From Burkholderia anthina (lineage in GTDB: Bacteria > Pseudomonadota > Gammaproteobacteria > Burkholderiales > Burkholderiaceae), in NCBI RefSeq assembly GCF_001547525.1, contig NZ_LNJP01000004.1:372001-436000 (forward strand): a DNA stretch of 64,000 nt, in the 5' to 3' direction. Shown here in pieces: positions 35,325-43,100 of this stretch. Under the pieces are notes generated by a model that did no database searches, had not been told where the DNA came from, and was given only the letters and a program-made list of their open reading frames with translations. Within the stretch, counting starts at the first letter, position 1; the number at the start of each line of letters is the position of its first letter. The translations under genes and the position numbers were made by a program.

Positions 35325-35609
35325 ATGACTTCAGAATCCGACGAATCCCCGCTCGATCCCGCACTCGTCGCCACGCTGGCGACGCTGAACGAAGCCGCGA
35401 GCGATCCGGCCGGCAAGACCTGGTCGTTGCCGAAAATTGCAAAACGCACGCAACTGCCGATGAGCACGCTGCGGCGCGTGCTCACGCAGTTGGACGCCGC
35501 AGGCCTGAGCGCGACGACGTTGAACGAGGACGGTACCGGCAGCGCTGCGCTGACCGATGAAGGGCGCGCCGTGTGCGCGCAACTGTTCGGCGCGAACGAC
35601 GCCCAATGA
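35325..35609 (+). CDS. Small winged-helix (MarR-like) protein
   Basis: This protein of about 94 residues is likely a winged helix, with KTWSLPKIAKRTQLPMSTLRRVLTQLDAAGLSATT as helix-turn-helix and GSAALTDEGRAVCAQLF as the wing and last helix. I start at ATG 35325. An ATG at 35286 would add 13 Pro-rich residues. Similar small regulators are frequent in Burkholderia. The role is unknown. Confidence 0.7.
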   Translation: MTSESDESPLDPALVATLATLNEAASDPAGKTWSLPKIAKRTQLPMSTLRRVLTQLDAAGLSATTLNEDGTGSAALTDEGRAVCAQLFGANDAQ

Positions 35610-35639
35610 AAGAAAAACGGGCCGCTGATGCGGCCCGTT
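35610..35639 (-). terminator. Terminator of mgtA (perhaps two-way)
   Basis: A perfect 10-bp stem (35616-35625 AACGGGCCGC with 35630-35639) has a TGAT loop. On the minus strand it is followed by a T-rich run (complement of AAAGAAAAA), a good intrinsic terminator about 80 bp past the mgtA stop. It also lies directly after the small winged-helix gene on the plus strand. Confidence 0.8.
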
Positions 35640-35718
35640 CATCACCGAACGACGGCAGGTCGGGTCGTTCGGCCCGCGCGGGTAGTGCACGGGCCGGCAC
35701 GTCGTCATCGGCGTGCCA

Positions 35719-38484
35719 TCAGAACCACTGCTTGTAGCGGCGCACGTAGATCGTCTTGACGATCTGCGCGAGCACGATGTAGCCGACCATCGTCGCGGCG
35801 AGCCACAGCCAGTAGGTGCCCGGCAGGTGCATGAAGCCGATCGCCTCCGCGAACGGCGAGAACGGCAGCCAGCAGCCGATCGCGATCGCGGTGAAGGTCG
35901 ACAGCAGCACCGGCAGCGACGCCGTGCTTTGCAGGAACGGGATCTTCTGCGTGCGCAGCAGATGCACGACGAGCGTCTGCGACACGAGACTCTCGATGAA
36001 CCAGCCCGAATTCATCACGATCTGGCCGCCCGAACCGCCGTTCAGGTGATACAGCGCGCCCGCACCGAACACGGTCCACATCAGGACGTACGTCGTGATG
36101 TCGAACACCGACGACGTGGGTCCGACCCACAGCATGAAGCGGCCGATGTTGCCGGCTTCCCACTTGCGCGGCTTCTTCAGGAACTCGGGGTCCATCCTGT
36201 CCCACGGCAGCAGCATCTGCGACGTGTCGTAGATCAGGTTCAGCACGAGCAGTTGCGTCGCGAGCATCGGCTCCCACGGCAGGAACGCGCTGGCGACGAG
36301 CACCGAGAACACGTTGCCGAAGTTCGAGCTGGCCGTCATGTTCAGGTACTTCAGGATGTTGCCGAACGTCTCGCGGCCCTTGATCACGCCTTCCTCCAGC
36401 ACCATCAGGCTCTTTTCGAGTAGGATGATGTCGGCGGTTTCCTTCGCGATGTCGGCGCCGCTGTCGACCGAGATGCCGACGTCCGCGTCGCGCAGCGCGG
36501 GCGCATCGTTGATCCCGTCGCCGAGGAAGCCGACCGTGTGGCCGTTCGCCTGCAGCGCCTTGACGATGCGCGCCTTCTGCAGCGGCGTGAGCTTCGCGAA
36601 CACGGTCGTGCGTTCGACCGCCTGCGCGAGCGTCGCATCGTCGAGCGCGTCGATTTCCGTACCGAGCATCGGCTTGCCCGGCGCGAGGCCGACCTGGCGG
36701 CACACCTTCATCGTGACGGTCGCGTTGTCGCCCGTCAGCACCTTCACCGCGACGCCGTTCTCGCGCAGCGCGGCGAGCGCCGGCGCGGCCGATTCCTTCG
36801 GCGGATCGAGGAAGGTCAGGAAGCCGCGCACGACGAGATCACGTTCGTCGGCGGTGCGGTATTGCGCGCGTTCGTCGCCGCGCGGGATCGTGCGCGTCGC
36901 GAGCACGAGCACGCGGAAGCCGTCCTCGTTGTACGCGGTGGCTTGTTCGAGCAATCGCTTGCGGGCCACGAAGTCGAGCGGGCGCACGCCGTCTTCGTCC
37001 TGCACGTGCGTGGAGACCGCCAGCATTTCCTCGACCGCGCCCTTGCAGATCAGCAGGTGCGTGCCGTGCGTATCCTCGACGACGACCGACAGGCGGCGCC
37101 GCACGAAATCGAACGGCAGTTCGTCGATCTTCTTGTAACCCTGCGGCTTCACGCGTTCGCCGATCTCGTCGGCGCGCGCGACGACCGCGATGTCGATCAG
37201 GTTCTTCTGGCCGCTCTGGTGGAAGCTGTTCAGCCAGCCGAGCCGCAGGATGTCCTCGTTCTTGTGACCGGACAGATCGAGGTGGTGTTCGAGGATGATC
37301 TTGTCTTGCGTGAGCGTGCCGGTCTTGTCGGTACAGAGTACGTCCATCGCGCCGAAGTTCTGCACCGAGTTCAGCCGCTTGACGACGACCTTGCGGCGCG
37401 CCATCGCGACCGCGCCGCGCGCCAGGTTCGCGCTGACGATCATCGGCAGCATCTCGGGCGTGAGGCCCACGGCCACCGCGAGCGCGAACGTGAGCGCGCT
37501 CAGCCAGTCGCCCTTGGTCAGGCCGTTGATCATGAACACGATCGGCACCATCACGAACATGAACTTGATCAGCAGCCAGCTCACGCTCGCCACGCCGCGG
37601 TCGAAGCTCGTCTCGATGCGCTTGTGGCTCACGACGTTGCGCGCGAGCGAGCCGAAGTACGTGTCCTCGCCGGTCGCGACGACGACGGCCGTCGCCGTGC
37701 CGCTGACGACGTTGGTGCCCATGAAGCAGACGTTCTCGAGATCGAGCAGCGACGCCGGTGCGTCGTTGGCCGCGCCGGCCGCGGGCGCGCCCGCGGATTT
37801 GCCGGCCACCGCGCCGAGCGTGTCGTACTTCTCGACCGGCAGCGCCTCGCCGGTCAGCACGGCCTGGCTGATGAACAAGTCGCGCGACGCGAGCAGGCGC
37901 ACGTCGGCGGGGATCATGTCGCCGGCGGACAGATGCACGATGTCGCCGACGACGACCTCGCGCATCGGCACTTCGCGGCGTGACGGCTCGGCCGTGTCGG
38001 TCACCGCGCGCTGCACGGTGGCCGTCGTACGGACCATCGCCTTGAGCTTCTCGGCCGCGCGCAGCGAACGGAATTCCTGCACGAAGCGCAGCAGCGCGCT
38101 GATCGTGACCATCGTCAGCAGGATCGTCATGCCGACGTAATCGCGATCGTCGGGCGCCGCGAAGTAGACGTCGGTAAAGAAGCTGATGGCGGCCAGCACC
38201 AGCAGCACGTAGACGAACGGATTGTGGAACGAGAGCAGCAACTGGCGAGTCCAGTGCGGCGGCTTGTCGTGCGCGATTTCGTTCGGGCCGTCATGCTGCA
38301 GGCGGTCGGCGGCCTGATCGTAGGTGAGGCCGCGCGTGCTGGTGCGCAGCGACTTCAGCGTGTCTTCGAGCGGGCGAGCCGCTTCCCGCGCGGCGCGCAT
38401 GATGCGCGGTTCGTTCTGCTGGCCGGCGCCGGCCTTGATGAAGCCGCGCTGTTTGTTGTGCGAGGTGTTGTGTCGTGTCGTCAT
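35719..38484 (-). CDS. mgtA: Mg2+-importing P-type ATPase (MgtA/MgtB type)
   Basis: This 921-residue P3B ATPase imports Mg2+ across the inner membrane. The phosphorylated Asp is D386 in CTDKTGTLTQ. The actuator loop is TGEALPVEK, and the hinge has GFLGDGINDAPALRDADVGISV. The helix 4 motif is VGLTPEMLPMIVSANLARGA, typical of MgtA. Start is ATG 38484 with AAGGAG seven bases upstream. An upstream in-frame codon at 38502 adds six residues. The N-terminus is basic, as in MgtA. The gene appears to have a long leader with a proline-rich upstream ORF. Confidence 0.92.
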   Translation of the reverse strand: MTTRHNTSHNKQRGFIKAGAGQQNEPRIMRAAREAARPLEDTLKSLRTSTRGLTYDQAADRLQHDGPNEIAHDKPPHWTRQLLLSFHNPFVYVLLVLAAISFFTDVYFAAPDDRDYVGMTILLTMVTISALLRFVQEFRSLRAAEKLKAMVRTTATVQRAVTDTAEPSRREVPMREVVVGDIVHLSAGDMIPADVRLLASRDLFISQAVLTGEALPVEKYDTLGAVAGKSAGAPAAGAANDAPASLLDLENVCFMGTNVVSGTATAVVVATGEDTYFGSLARNVVSHKRIETSFDRGVASVSWLLIKFMFVMVPIVFMINGLTKGDWLSALTFALAVAVGLTPEMLPMIVSANLARGAVAMARRKVVVKRLNSVQNFGAMDVLCTDKTGTLTQDKIILEHHLDLSGHKNEDILRLGWLNSFHQSGQKNLIDIAVVARADEIGERVKPQGYKKIDELPFDFVRRRLSVVVEDTHGTHLLICKGAVEEMLAVSTHVQDEDGVRPLDFVARKRLLEQATAYNEDGFRVLVLATRTIPRGDERAQYRTADERDLVVRGFLTFLDPPKESAAPALAALRENGVAVKVLTGDNATVTMKVCRQVGLAPGKPMLGTEIDALDDATLAQAVERTTVFAKLTPLQKARIVKALQANGHTVGFLGDGINDAPALRDADVGISVDSGADIAKETADIILLEKSLMVLEEGVIKGRETFGNILKYLNMTASSNFGNVFSVLVASAFLPWEPMLATQLLVLNLIYDTSQMLLPWDRMDPEFLKKPRKWEAGNIGRFMLWVGPTSSVFDITTYVLMWTVFGAGALYHLNGGSGGQIVMNSGWFIESLVSQTLVVHLLRTQKIPFLQSTASLPVLLSTFTAIAIGCWLPFSPFAEAIGFMHLPGTYWLWLAATMVGYIVLAQIVKTIYVRRYKQWF

Positions 38485-38511
38485 GAGTCGCTCCTTGCGC
38501 ACGAGGCGGCG

Positions 38512-38557
38512 GGCGGGGAGCGGCCGTGACGTTATCGACGCACGAACGCTCCCCGCC
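38512..38557 (-). promoter_or_regulatory. Strong hairpin in the mgtA leader overlapping the end of the leader ORF
   Basis: GGCGGGGAGCG (38512-38522) and CGCTCCCCGCC (38547-38557) are perfectly complementary over 11 bp with a 24-nt loop. On the mRNA the 5' arm lies in the last codons of the upstream ORF and the stop codon is in the loop, so a ribosome ending there would keep the arm unpaired. The base is 16 nt before the mgtA ribosome-binding site. There is no U run, so it is not an intrinsic terminator by itself. Confidence 0.6.
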
Positions 38558-38690
38558 GCGTCGCGTCAGGCGCGATCGGCTGTGGATCGGTAAAGGCGGG
38601 AACGCTCGCCGGCGCGCGCGAGGCGCACGGCGTGTCGATGCGCGGCGTCGCACCGGCGAGCGGTAATCGACTACTGTCGTCTGAGTTCAT
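38532..38690 (-). CDS. Proline-rich leader peptide ORF upstream of mgtA
   Basis: This 52-codon ORF starts at ATG 38690 with AGGAG six bases upstream, a better ribosome-binding site than many genes here. It ends 47 bp before mgtA. The peptide opens with acidic MNSDDSS and carries eight prolines (residues 10, 16, 21, 27, 31, 36, 38, 41). Salmonella and E. coli mgtA are preceded by MgtL, a short acidic and proline-rich peptide whose faulty translation at low Mg2+ or low proline turns mgtA on. The sequence is not homologous but the features match. Function is inference. Confidence 0.6.
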   Translation of the reverse strand: MNSDDSSRLPLAGATPRIDTPCASRAPASVPAFTDPQPIAPDATRRGAFVRR

Positions 38691-38898
38691 CTGCACTCCT
38701 GTCGGTTGCGAATGGTCGGCACGGGCGATCGGCAGCGGCGCGCGCCACGAGGCGCGCGGCCGGACGGCACGCGAACGGAGGGCGCACGCGGCTGGCGCCG
38801 CGCGCGGCACGAACGCACACGCGCGACGGCGCGTCGCGTGCATTCGACAACATCGAAAATTCGGCGGGAGATCGGGCCGGTAGTCAGGCCGGAAGGGC

Positions 38899-38925
38899 GC
38901 CGCATCCTGCTTCCCGGGATGCGGC
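38899..38925 (-). promoter_or_regulatory. Hairpin within the long mgtA leader
   Basis: GCCGCATCC (38899-38907) and GGATGCGGC (38917-38925) give a 9-bp stem with a 9-nt loop. It lies between the leader promoter candidate and the proline-rich ORF. No U run follows, so it is more likely a structural or Rho-related element than an intrinsic terminator. Confidence 0.45.
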
Positions 38926-38951
38926 AGAAGACGAGGCTCTGCGCGTTTTCC

Positions 38952-39017
38952 TCAGGCAGCAGTCAAGTTGGTCATGCACCAACTACAACTCGCATCGGTG
39001 TTCACAGAACACTCCAT
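38952..39017 (-). CDS. Possible 21-residue Cys-containing ORF at the start of the mgtA leader
   Basis: An ATG at 39017 opens 21 codons with three cysteines (residues 3, 11, 14) and one Trp, ending TGA 38952. It is only about 10 nt from the predicted transcript start, so it would be nearly leaderless, and there is no ribosome-binding site. Two hairpins lie inside it. It could be a second leader peptide or chance. I list it because of its position. Confidence 0.25.
   Translation of the reverse strand: MECSVNTDASCSWCMTNLTAA
38966..39012. promoter_or_regulatory. Two inverted repeats just inside the mgtA transcript start
   Basis: The 15-bp palindrome GTGTTC-ACA-GAACAC (38998-39012) and the stem AGTTGGT (38966-38972) with ACCAACT (38978-38984) are 13 bp apart, directly downstream of the promoter candidate. 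Each could be an operator half or an RNA hairpin. Two perfect symmetries in 47 bp are unlikely by chance in this GC-rich DNA. Confidence 0.45.
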
Positions 39018-39034
39018 GTAACTAGACGGGGGCG

Positions 39035-39064
39035 ATGGTAATGGCTCGCCGTGCGAAGCGTCAA
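39035..39064 (-). promoter_or_regulatory. Sigma-70-like promoter candidate for the mgtA leader
   Basis: On the minus strand TTGACG (39064-39059) and TACCAT (39040-39035) are separated by 18 bp. The -35 matches five of six consensus bases, the -10 four of six. Start of transcription would fall near 39028, giving an mgtA leader of about 540 nt. Confidence 0.45.
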
Positions 39065-39199
39065 CCCTTTTGTCGGGCGTTATTTCGAGATGCTTGATCG
39101 CGTGGGTGCATGTTCGCGGTCGCGCCCGACAACCCGCAATGAAACAGCCGCGCGCACACCTTGTCGGCATGCGCGCGGCCGCGTCGAACGAGATGCCGG

Positions 39200-40870
39200 T
39201 TACTGGTTCGCGGTCGCGACGGCGGCCGCCGCATCGAGGATGCCCGAGCCTGCCGGCATCGCGGTGCACGACGTGCCGGCCGAGAGCTTCGCCGCGCGCG
39301 TGCCGCCTTGCAGCTTCTGCATGATCTGCGCGGGCGTGAGGTTGCCGTTCACCGACAGCATCAGCGCGGCAACCCCCGTCACCTGCGGCGTCGCGAGGCT
39401 GGTGCCGGTCGCGGGGCCATAGGTGTCCGAGCCCGGCGTCGTCGTGCCGGCGTTCGACGTTGACAGGATGTTGACGCCCGGTGCGCTCAGCGCGACGTCG
39501 GCGCCGAAGTTGCTGAACGATGCGCGTCGGCCCGTCGCGTCGGTCGCGCCGACGGTGATCACGCCGCGGCAGTTCGCGGGCTGGTCGAGCCCGGTCGACA
39601 GGCCGTCGTTGCCGGCCGCGACGATCACGGTCACGCCTTTCGCGGTCACGTCGTCGATCGCCCGCTGGAACGTCGTGCTGCACGCGCCGACCCCGCCGAG
39701 GCTCAGGTTGATGATCTTCGCCGGGCGCGGGTTCGTCGGTACGCCGGACACCGGAATGCCGGCTGCCCAGCGCATGCCGTCGGCGATGTCGCTCGTCACG
39801 CCGCCGCACTTGCCGAGTACGCGCACCGGCAGGATCTGGCCGAGCCACGACACGCCGGCGACGCCGGTGCCGTTGTTGGCGGTCGCGCCGATCACGCCCA
39901 TCACGCGCGTGCCGTGCCAGCTGCTGTTGCTCGGCTGGCTCGCGCAGTGATAGAACGGGCCGTTGACGTCGTCGAGTTCCTGCTGCGTGACCCAGTCGCC
40001 CGGATCGGTTGCGTCCGGGCCGCGCCTCGAGCCGTTGTTGCTGGTGTTGATGTTGCTGATGAAGTTGTAGCCTTGCTGTATCAGATTGCCGACGAGGTCG
40101 CCGTGCGGCCGGTAGCCGGTATCGAGCACGGCCGTGACGACGGTCGGCGAACCCTTGGTCACGTTCCATGCGGGCGGCAGGTTGATGCCGGCGGTCGGAT
40201 CGGACAGGTACCACTGCTGGTTGTAGAGCGGGTCGCTCGGCGTGTCGCGGATCTGCATCGGGTGATCCGGTTCCGCGTAGTCGACGTCGCTGTCGGCCGC
40301 GAACGCCTGTGCGAGCGCGGCGGCATCGGTGGCGGCCATGCGCTGGCCGAGCGACAGCACGGCCGCGCCGTTCGAGATCGTTCGCTCGACCTGCACGTTC
40401 ACCGGCGTTTGCGCGACGGTGCTCGCGTACGCGCGCGCGCTGCCGGTCACCGGCGCCGTCCAGCGCGTCATCGCGCGCTGGATCACCGCGTCGAGTCGCG
40501 AACCGTCGTCGACGGCCGCCATCGCACGCGTGGCCGTCAGCGTTTTCAGCTTGACGATGAGGTGATCGACCGGCGGCTCGACCGGCGCCGTCTGCGCGGC
40601 CATCTGCGCGGCGGCCTGCTGCGACGAGCACGCATTGCCGCCGGACGACGCCGGCGGGTTGGTCGGGGCGGGCGCGGGTGCCGGCGTGGGAGCGGGCGTC
40701 GGCGTGGGCGCCGGTGCAGGTGACGCGTTGGACGGAGACGGGTCGCTGCCGCCGCCGCCTCCGCCGCCGCAACCGGCGAGGGGCAGGAGCGCGGCGGCGG
40801 ACAGCATACCGGCGAGCATGCGCGCATGGGCCGAACGGGCCAGCGCGAAATTGAAGCGTTTGGCTTTCAT
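39200..40870 (-). CDS. Subtilisin-like (S8) serine protease lipoprotein
   Basis: This 556-residue protease has a lipoprotein signal with lipobox LAGC at C34, followed by seven glycines and a Pro/Ala/Thr repeat linker to about residue 75. An inhibitor-like propeptide with VDHLIVKLKT precedes the S8 domain. The catalytic triad is D250 (VLDTGYRPHGD), H318 (HGTRV) and S490 (GTSLATP), with oxyanion N420 in AAGND. It resembles the MprA-type serine protease of Burkholderia pseudomallei. Lipid anchoring suggests a cell-associated form that may be released by self-cleavage. Confidence 0.88.
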   Translation of the reverse strand: MKAKRFNFALARSAHARMLAGMLSAAALLPLAGCGGGGGGGSDPSPSNASPAPAPTPTPAPTPAPAPAPTNPPASSGGNACSSQQAAAQMAAQTAPVEPPVDHLIVKLKTLTATRAMAAVDDGSRLDAVIQRAMTRWTAPVTGSARAYASTVAQTPVNVQVERTISNGAAVLSLGQRMAATDAAALAQAFAADSDVDYAEPDHPMQIRDTPSDPLYNQQWYLSDPTAGINLPPAWNVTKGSPTVVTAVLDTGYRPHGDLVGNLIQQGYNFISNINTSNNGSRRGPDATDPGDWVTQQELDDVNGPFYHCASQPSNSSWHGTRVMGVIGATANNGTGVAGVSWLGQILPVRVLGKCGGVTSDIADGMRWAAGIPVSGVPTNPRPAKIINLSLGGVGACSTTFQRAIDDVTAKGVTVIVAAGNDGLSTGLDQPANCRGVITVGATDATGRRASFSNFGADVALSAPGVNILSTSNAGTTTPGSDTYGPATGTSLATPQVTGVAALMLSVNGNLTPAQIMQKLQGGTRAAKLSAGTSCTAMPAGSGILDAAAAVATANQ

Positions 40871-41288
40871 GTTGAAAGTCGATCCTCGTAGATAACCGTC
40901 GTGCCGGCGGTGGTGCCTGGTCCGGCGTAAACCGGACCTTGTTCTTGTCGGGCGCACGCAGCGCTGCTGCGACGCGCCATGCATTGGGTAACGGCTGATG
41001 AGGCGGCTTCTTGAGTATGTTTTGTGCGAAAAAGGCGCGGCACGCAAACGGTTGCGATGCTGTCTTGCAGCACGAACGCGCGTTTCGAACGGGCGACCTG
41101 TTCATGGGGTGCAAGATTGCAGGCAGCGGGCCCGGCGAAACGTGCGCCGCAGGCGCTTTTGCGCGTCGCGGAAACGATGCCTCACGGTGAGGCGCGTGAC
41201 TGAGGGCGCTTGACGCTTTCCCCGATGCGGGGCGAATTTTGGCGGGCGTAGGATCGCGATTCGATCAAGGTTTCTTCAGGAGAAAAGC
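40871..41288. other. Divergent intergenic region, protease to GltI-like gene
   Basis: This 418-bp region holds the promoters of two divergent genes. The GltI-like gene has a good ribosome-binding site (CAGGAGAAAAGC before 41289). The middle (about 41010-41060) is relatively AT-rich. I see no conserved small ORF. Confidence 0.4.
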
Positions 41289-42185
41289 ATGGATCACCGC
41301 TTCCGTTGGCTGGCTGTCGCGCTGGCCTGTGCGCTGGCCGGCGCCGCGCACGCGCAGGCCCTTACCGGTACGCTGAAGAAGATCAAGGACACGGGCGTCG
41401 TGTCGCTGGGCATTCGCGAGTCGTCGGTGCCGTTCTCGTATTCGGACAACCAGCAGAAGAACATCGGCTACTCGCGGGACATCGCGTCGCGCATCATCGA
41501 CCAGTTGAAGACGGATCTGAACCTGCCGAACCTCGCGGTGAAGGAAATCCCGATCACGTCGCAGAATCGCATTCCGCTGCTGCAGAACGGGACGATCGAC
41601 TTCGAATGCGGATCGACGACGAACACGCTCGAGCGGCAAAAGCAGGCCGCGTTCTCGAACAGCATCTTTCTGTACGGCATTCGCTTCAGCACGCGCAAGG
41701 ATTCGGGCGTGAAGGACTTCGCGGACCTGGCCGGCAAGACGGTCGCGACGACGGCCGGCACGTCGGACGAGCGCCTGCTGCGCAAGCTGAACGAAGAGAA
41801 GGCGATGAACATGACGATCATCAGCGCGAAGGATCACGCCGAAGCGTTCATGAACGTCACGACGGGCCGCGCGGTGGCGTTCGTGATGGACGAGCCGCTG
41901 CTGTACGGCGAGATCGCGAAGGACCGCAACCCGGGCGCGTATACGGTCGCGGGCACGCCGCTCGTTCACGAAAACTACGCATGCATGATGCGCAGGGACG
42001 ATCCGGCGTTCAAGCGCGTCGTCGACGGCGTGATCGCGAAGATGCAGACCTCGGGCGCGGCCGAGAAGCTCTACGATCAGTGGTTCATGCGGCCGATTCC
42101 GCCGAAAGGCGTGAGCCTCAACTATCCGCTGTCGCCGGAGATGAAGCAGCTGTTCAAGAATCCGACGGATCAGGCGCAGTATTGA
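41289..42185 (+). CDS. Amino-acid ABC transporter binding protein (GltI-like)
   Basis: This 298-residue family 3 solute-binding protein has a signal peptide to about residue 22 (AGAAHAQA). The stretches VVSLGIRESSVPFSYSDNQQ, CGSTTNTLERQ and GTSDERLLRKLNEE fit the glutamate/aspartate-binding protein GltI. No permease (GltJK) or ATPase (GltL) lies nearby, so it is an orphan binding protein that probably docks to a transporter encoded elsewhere. Confidence 0.88.
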   Translation: MDHRFRWLAVALACALAGAAHAQALTGTLKKIKDTGVVSLGIRESSVPFSYSDNQQKNIGYSRDIASRIIDQLKTDLNLPNLAVKEIPITSQNRIPLLQNGTIDFECGSTTNTLERQKQAAFSNSIFLYGIRFSTRKDSGVKDFADLAGKTVATTAGTSDERLLRKLNEEKAMNMTIISAKDHAEAFMNVTTGRAVAFVMDEPLLYGEIAKDRNPGAYTVAGTPLVHENYACMMRRDDPAFKRVVDGVIAKMQTSGAAEKLYDQWFMRPIPPKGVSLNYPLSPEMKQLFKNPTDQAQY

Positions 42186-42197
42186 TCCGGCCGTCTC

Positions 42198-42228
42198 AAA
42201 GAAAAACCGCCGGCACGTGCCGGCGGTT
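42198..42228 (-). terminator. Terminator between gltI-like and the convergent gene
   Basis: A perfect 24-bp palindrome (42205-42228, half-site AACCGCCGGCAC) is flanked on its left by an A-rich run, which is a T run on the minus strand. It therefore ends the minus-strand gene at 42261-42803, and may also stop the plus-strand gene. Confidence 0.82.
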
Positions 42229-42260
42229 CGGGCGCGGCGCGCCGAGTGGCGCGAACCGCG

Positions 42261-42803
42261 TCAGGCCTTGATTTCCGGGCCGCGTGCGGCCGGTGCGACG
42301 GGAGCGGCCGGCGTTGCCGGGGCCGCCGACGGCATCGGCGGCTGCGCCGGGACGATGACGAGCACCGGTTGAGGCGCGGCCCACGCCGGTATCGCGAACC
42401 CGACGGGCTGCGGCATCGGCATCGCGAACGCGTTGGCGAGCGCGATGTGCTGGAGCGCCATCATCTGCTGCTGCATCGCGACCATCTGCGCCTGCGCCGC
42501 CTGCATCCGGTACTGCACGGCCTGGATTTGCCGCAACGCCGCGGCGGGCGGCATGCCGCCCGACGACGCCGTCTGCATCTCGAAGCTCGCGCCGCCTTGC
42601 GGGCTGTGCCAGCTCCACGTGCTGACCTTCATCGGGCCGCCGGCCGTCTGGACGACCCGCGTTTCGGCCTTCACGGGCACGGCCTGCCCGTTGACATTGA
42701 CGAACATCGGTTGGGCGGCGGCCGCCGCGCCGGCTTGCCCGGCCAGCGCGAACACGGGCACCAGCGCCAGCGCGCCCGCCGCCATATACGAACGGAATCG
42801 CAT
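42261..42803 (-). CDS. Secreted Met/Gln-rich protein of unknown function
   Basis: This 180-residue protein has a signal peptide (cleavage near residue 29, GAAAAAQ). The mature part has a short beta-like region (FVNVNGQAVPVKAETRVVQT), a helical Gln/Met/Ala-rich stretch (RQIQAVQYRMQAAQAQMVAM) that may form a coiled coil, and a low-complexity Pro/Ala tail. The Met and Gln content could point to copper or protein contact, but this is only composition. Start is ATG 42803 with GGAG eight bases upstream. Confidence 0.75.
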   Translation of the reverse strand: MRFRSYMAAGALALVPVFALAGQAGAAAAAQPMFVNVNGQAVPVKAETRVVQTAGGPMKVSTWSWHSPQGGASFEMQTASSGGMPPAAALRQIQAVQYRMQAAQAQMVAMQQQMMALQHIALANAFAMPMPQPVGFAIPAWAAPQPVLVIVPAQPPMPSAAPATPAAPVAPAARGPEIKA

Positions 42804-43100
42804 CTTCGTATCTCCATCGAACGAGACTGATCGAATCAACAATGACGTACGGCTCACGGAGTGAGCCACCCGAAACAATGCGGCCGTCGGCTTAAATCAA
42901 CATTAAAATCGCCGCCCGCCGGCCCGATCGGCGCATGTCGGGACGTGCCGCGATCGGCATTCAACCTCGCCCGCGCCAGGGGGAATCCTGTCGCCCGGTG
43001 CAACAACAGGCACAATACGGAATTCGCCACCCCCGCACGCATGTTCGCCATCCGAACATTGACGGCGCGGCACTGCTGCCCGACCTCCTTCCCAGTCGTC

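Noticed and set aside
41040..41065. Possible sigma-54 promoter (GGCACG with TTGCG) upstream of the GltI-like gene
   Set aside because: The spacing between GG and GC is three bases too long for a sigma-54 site.
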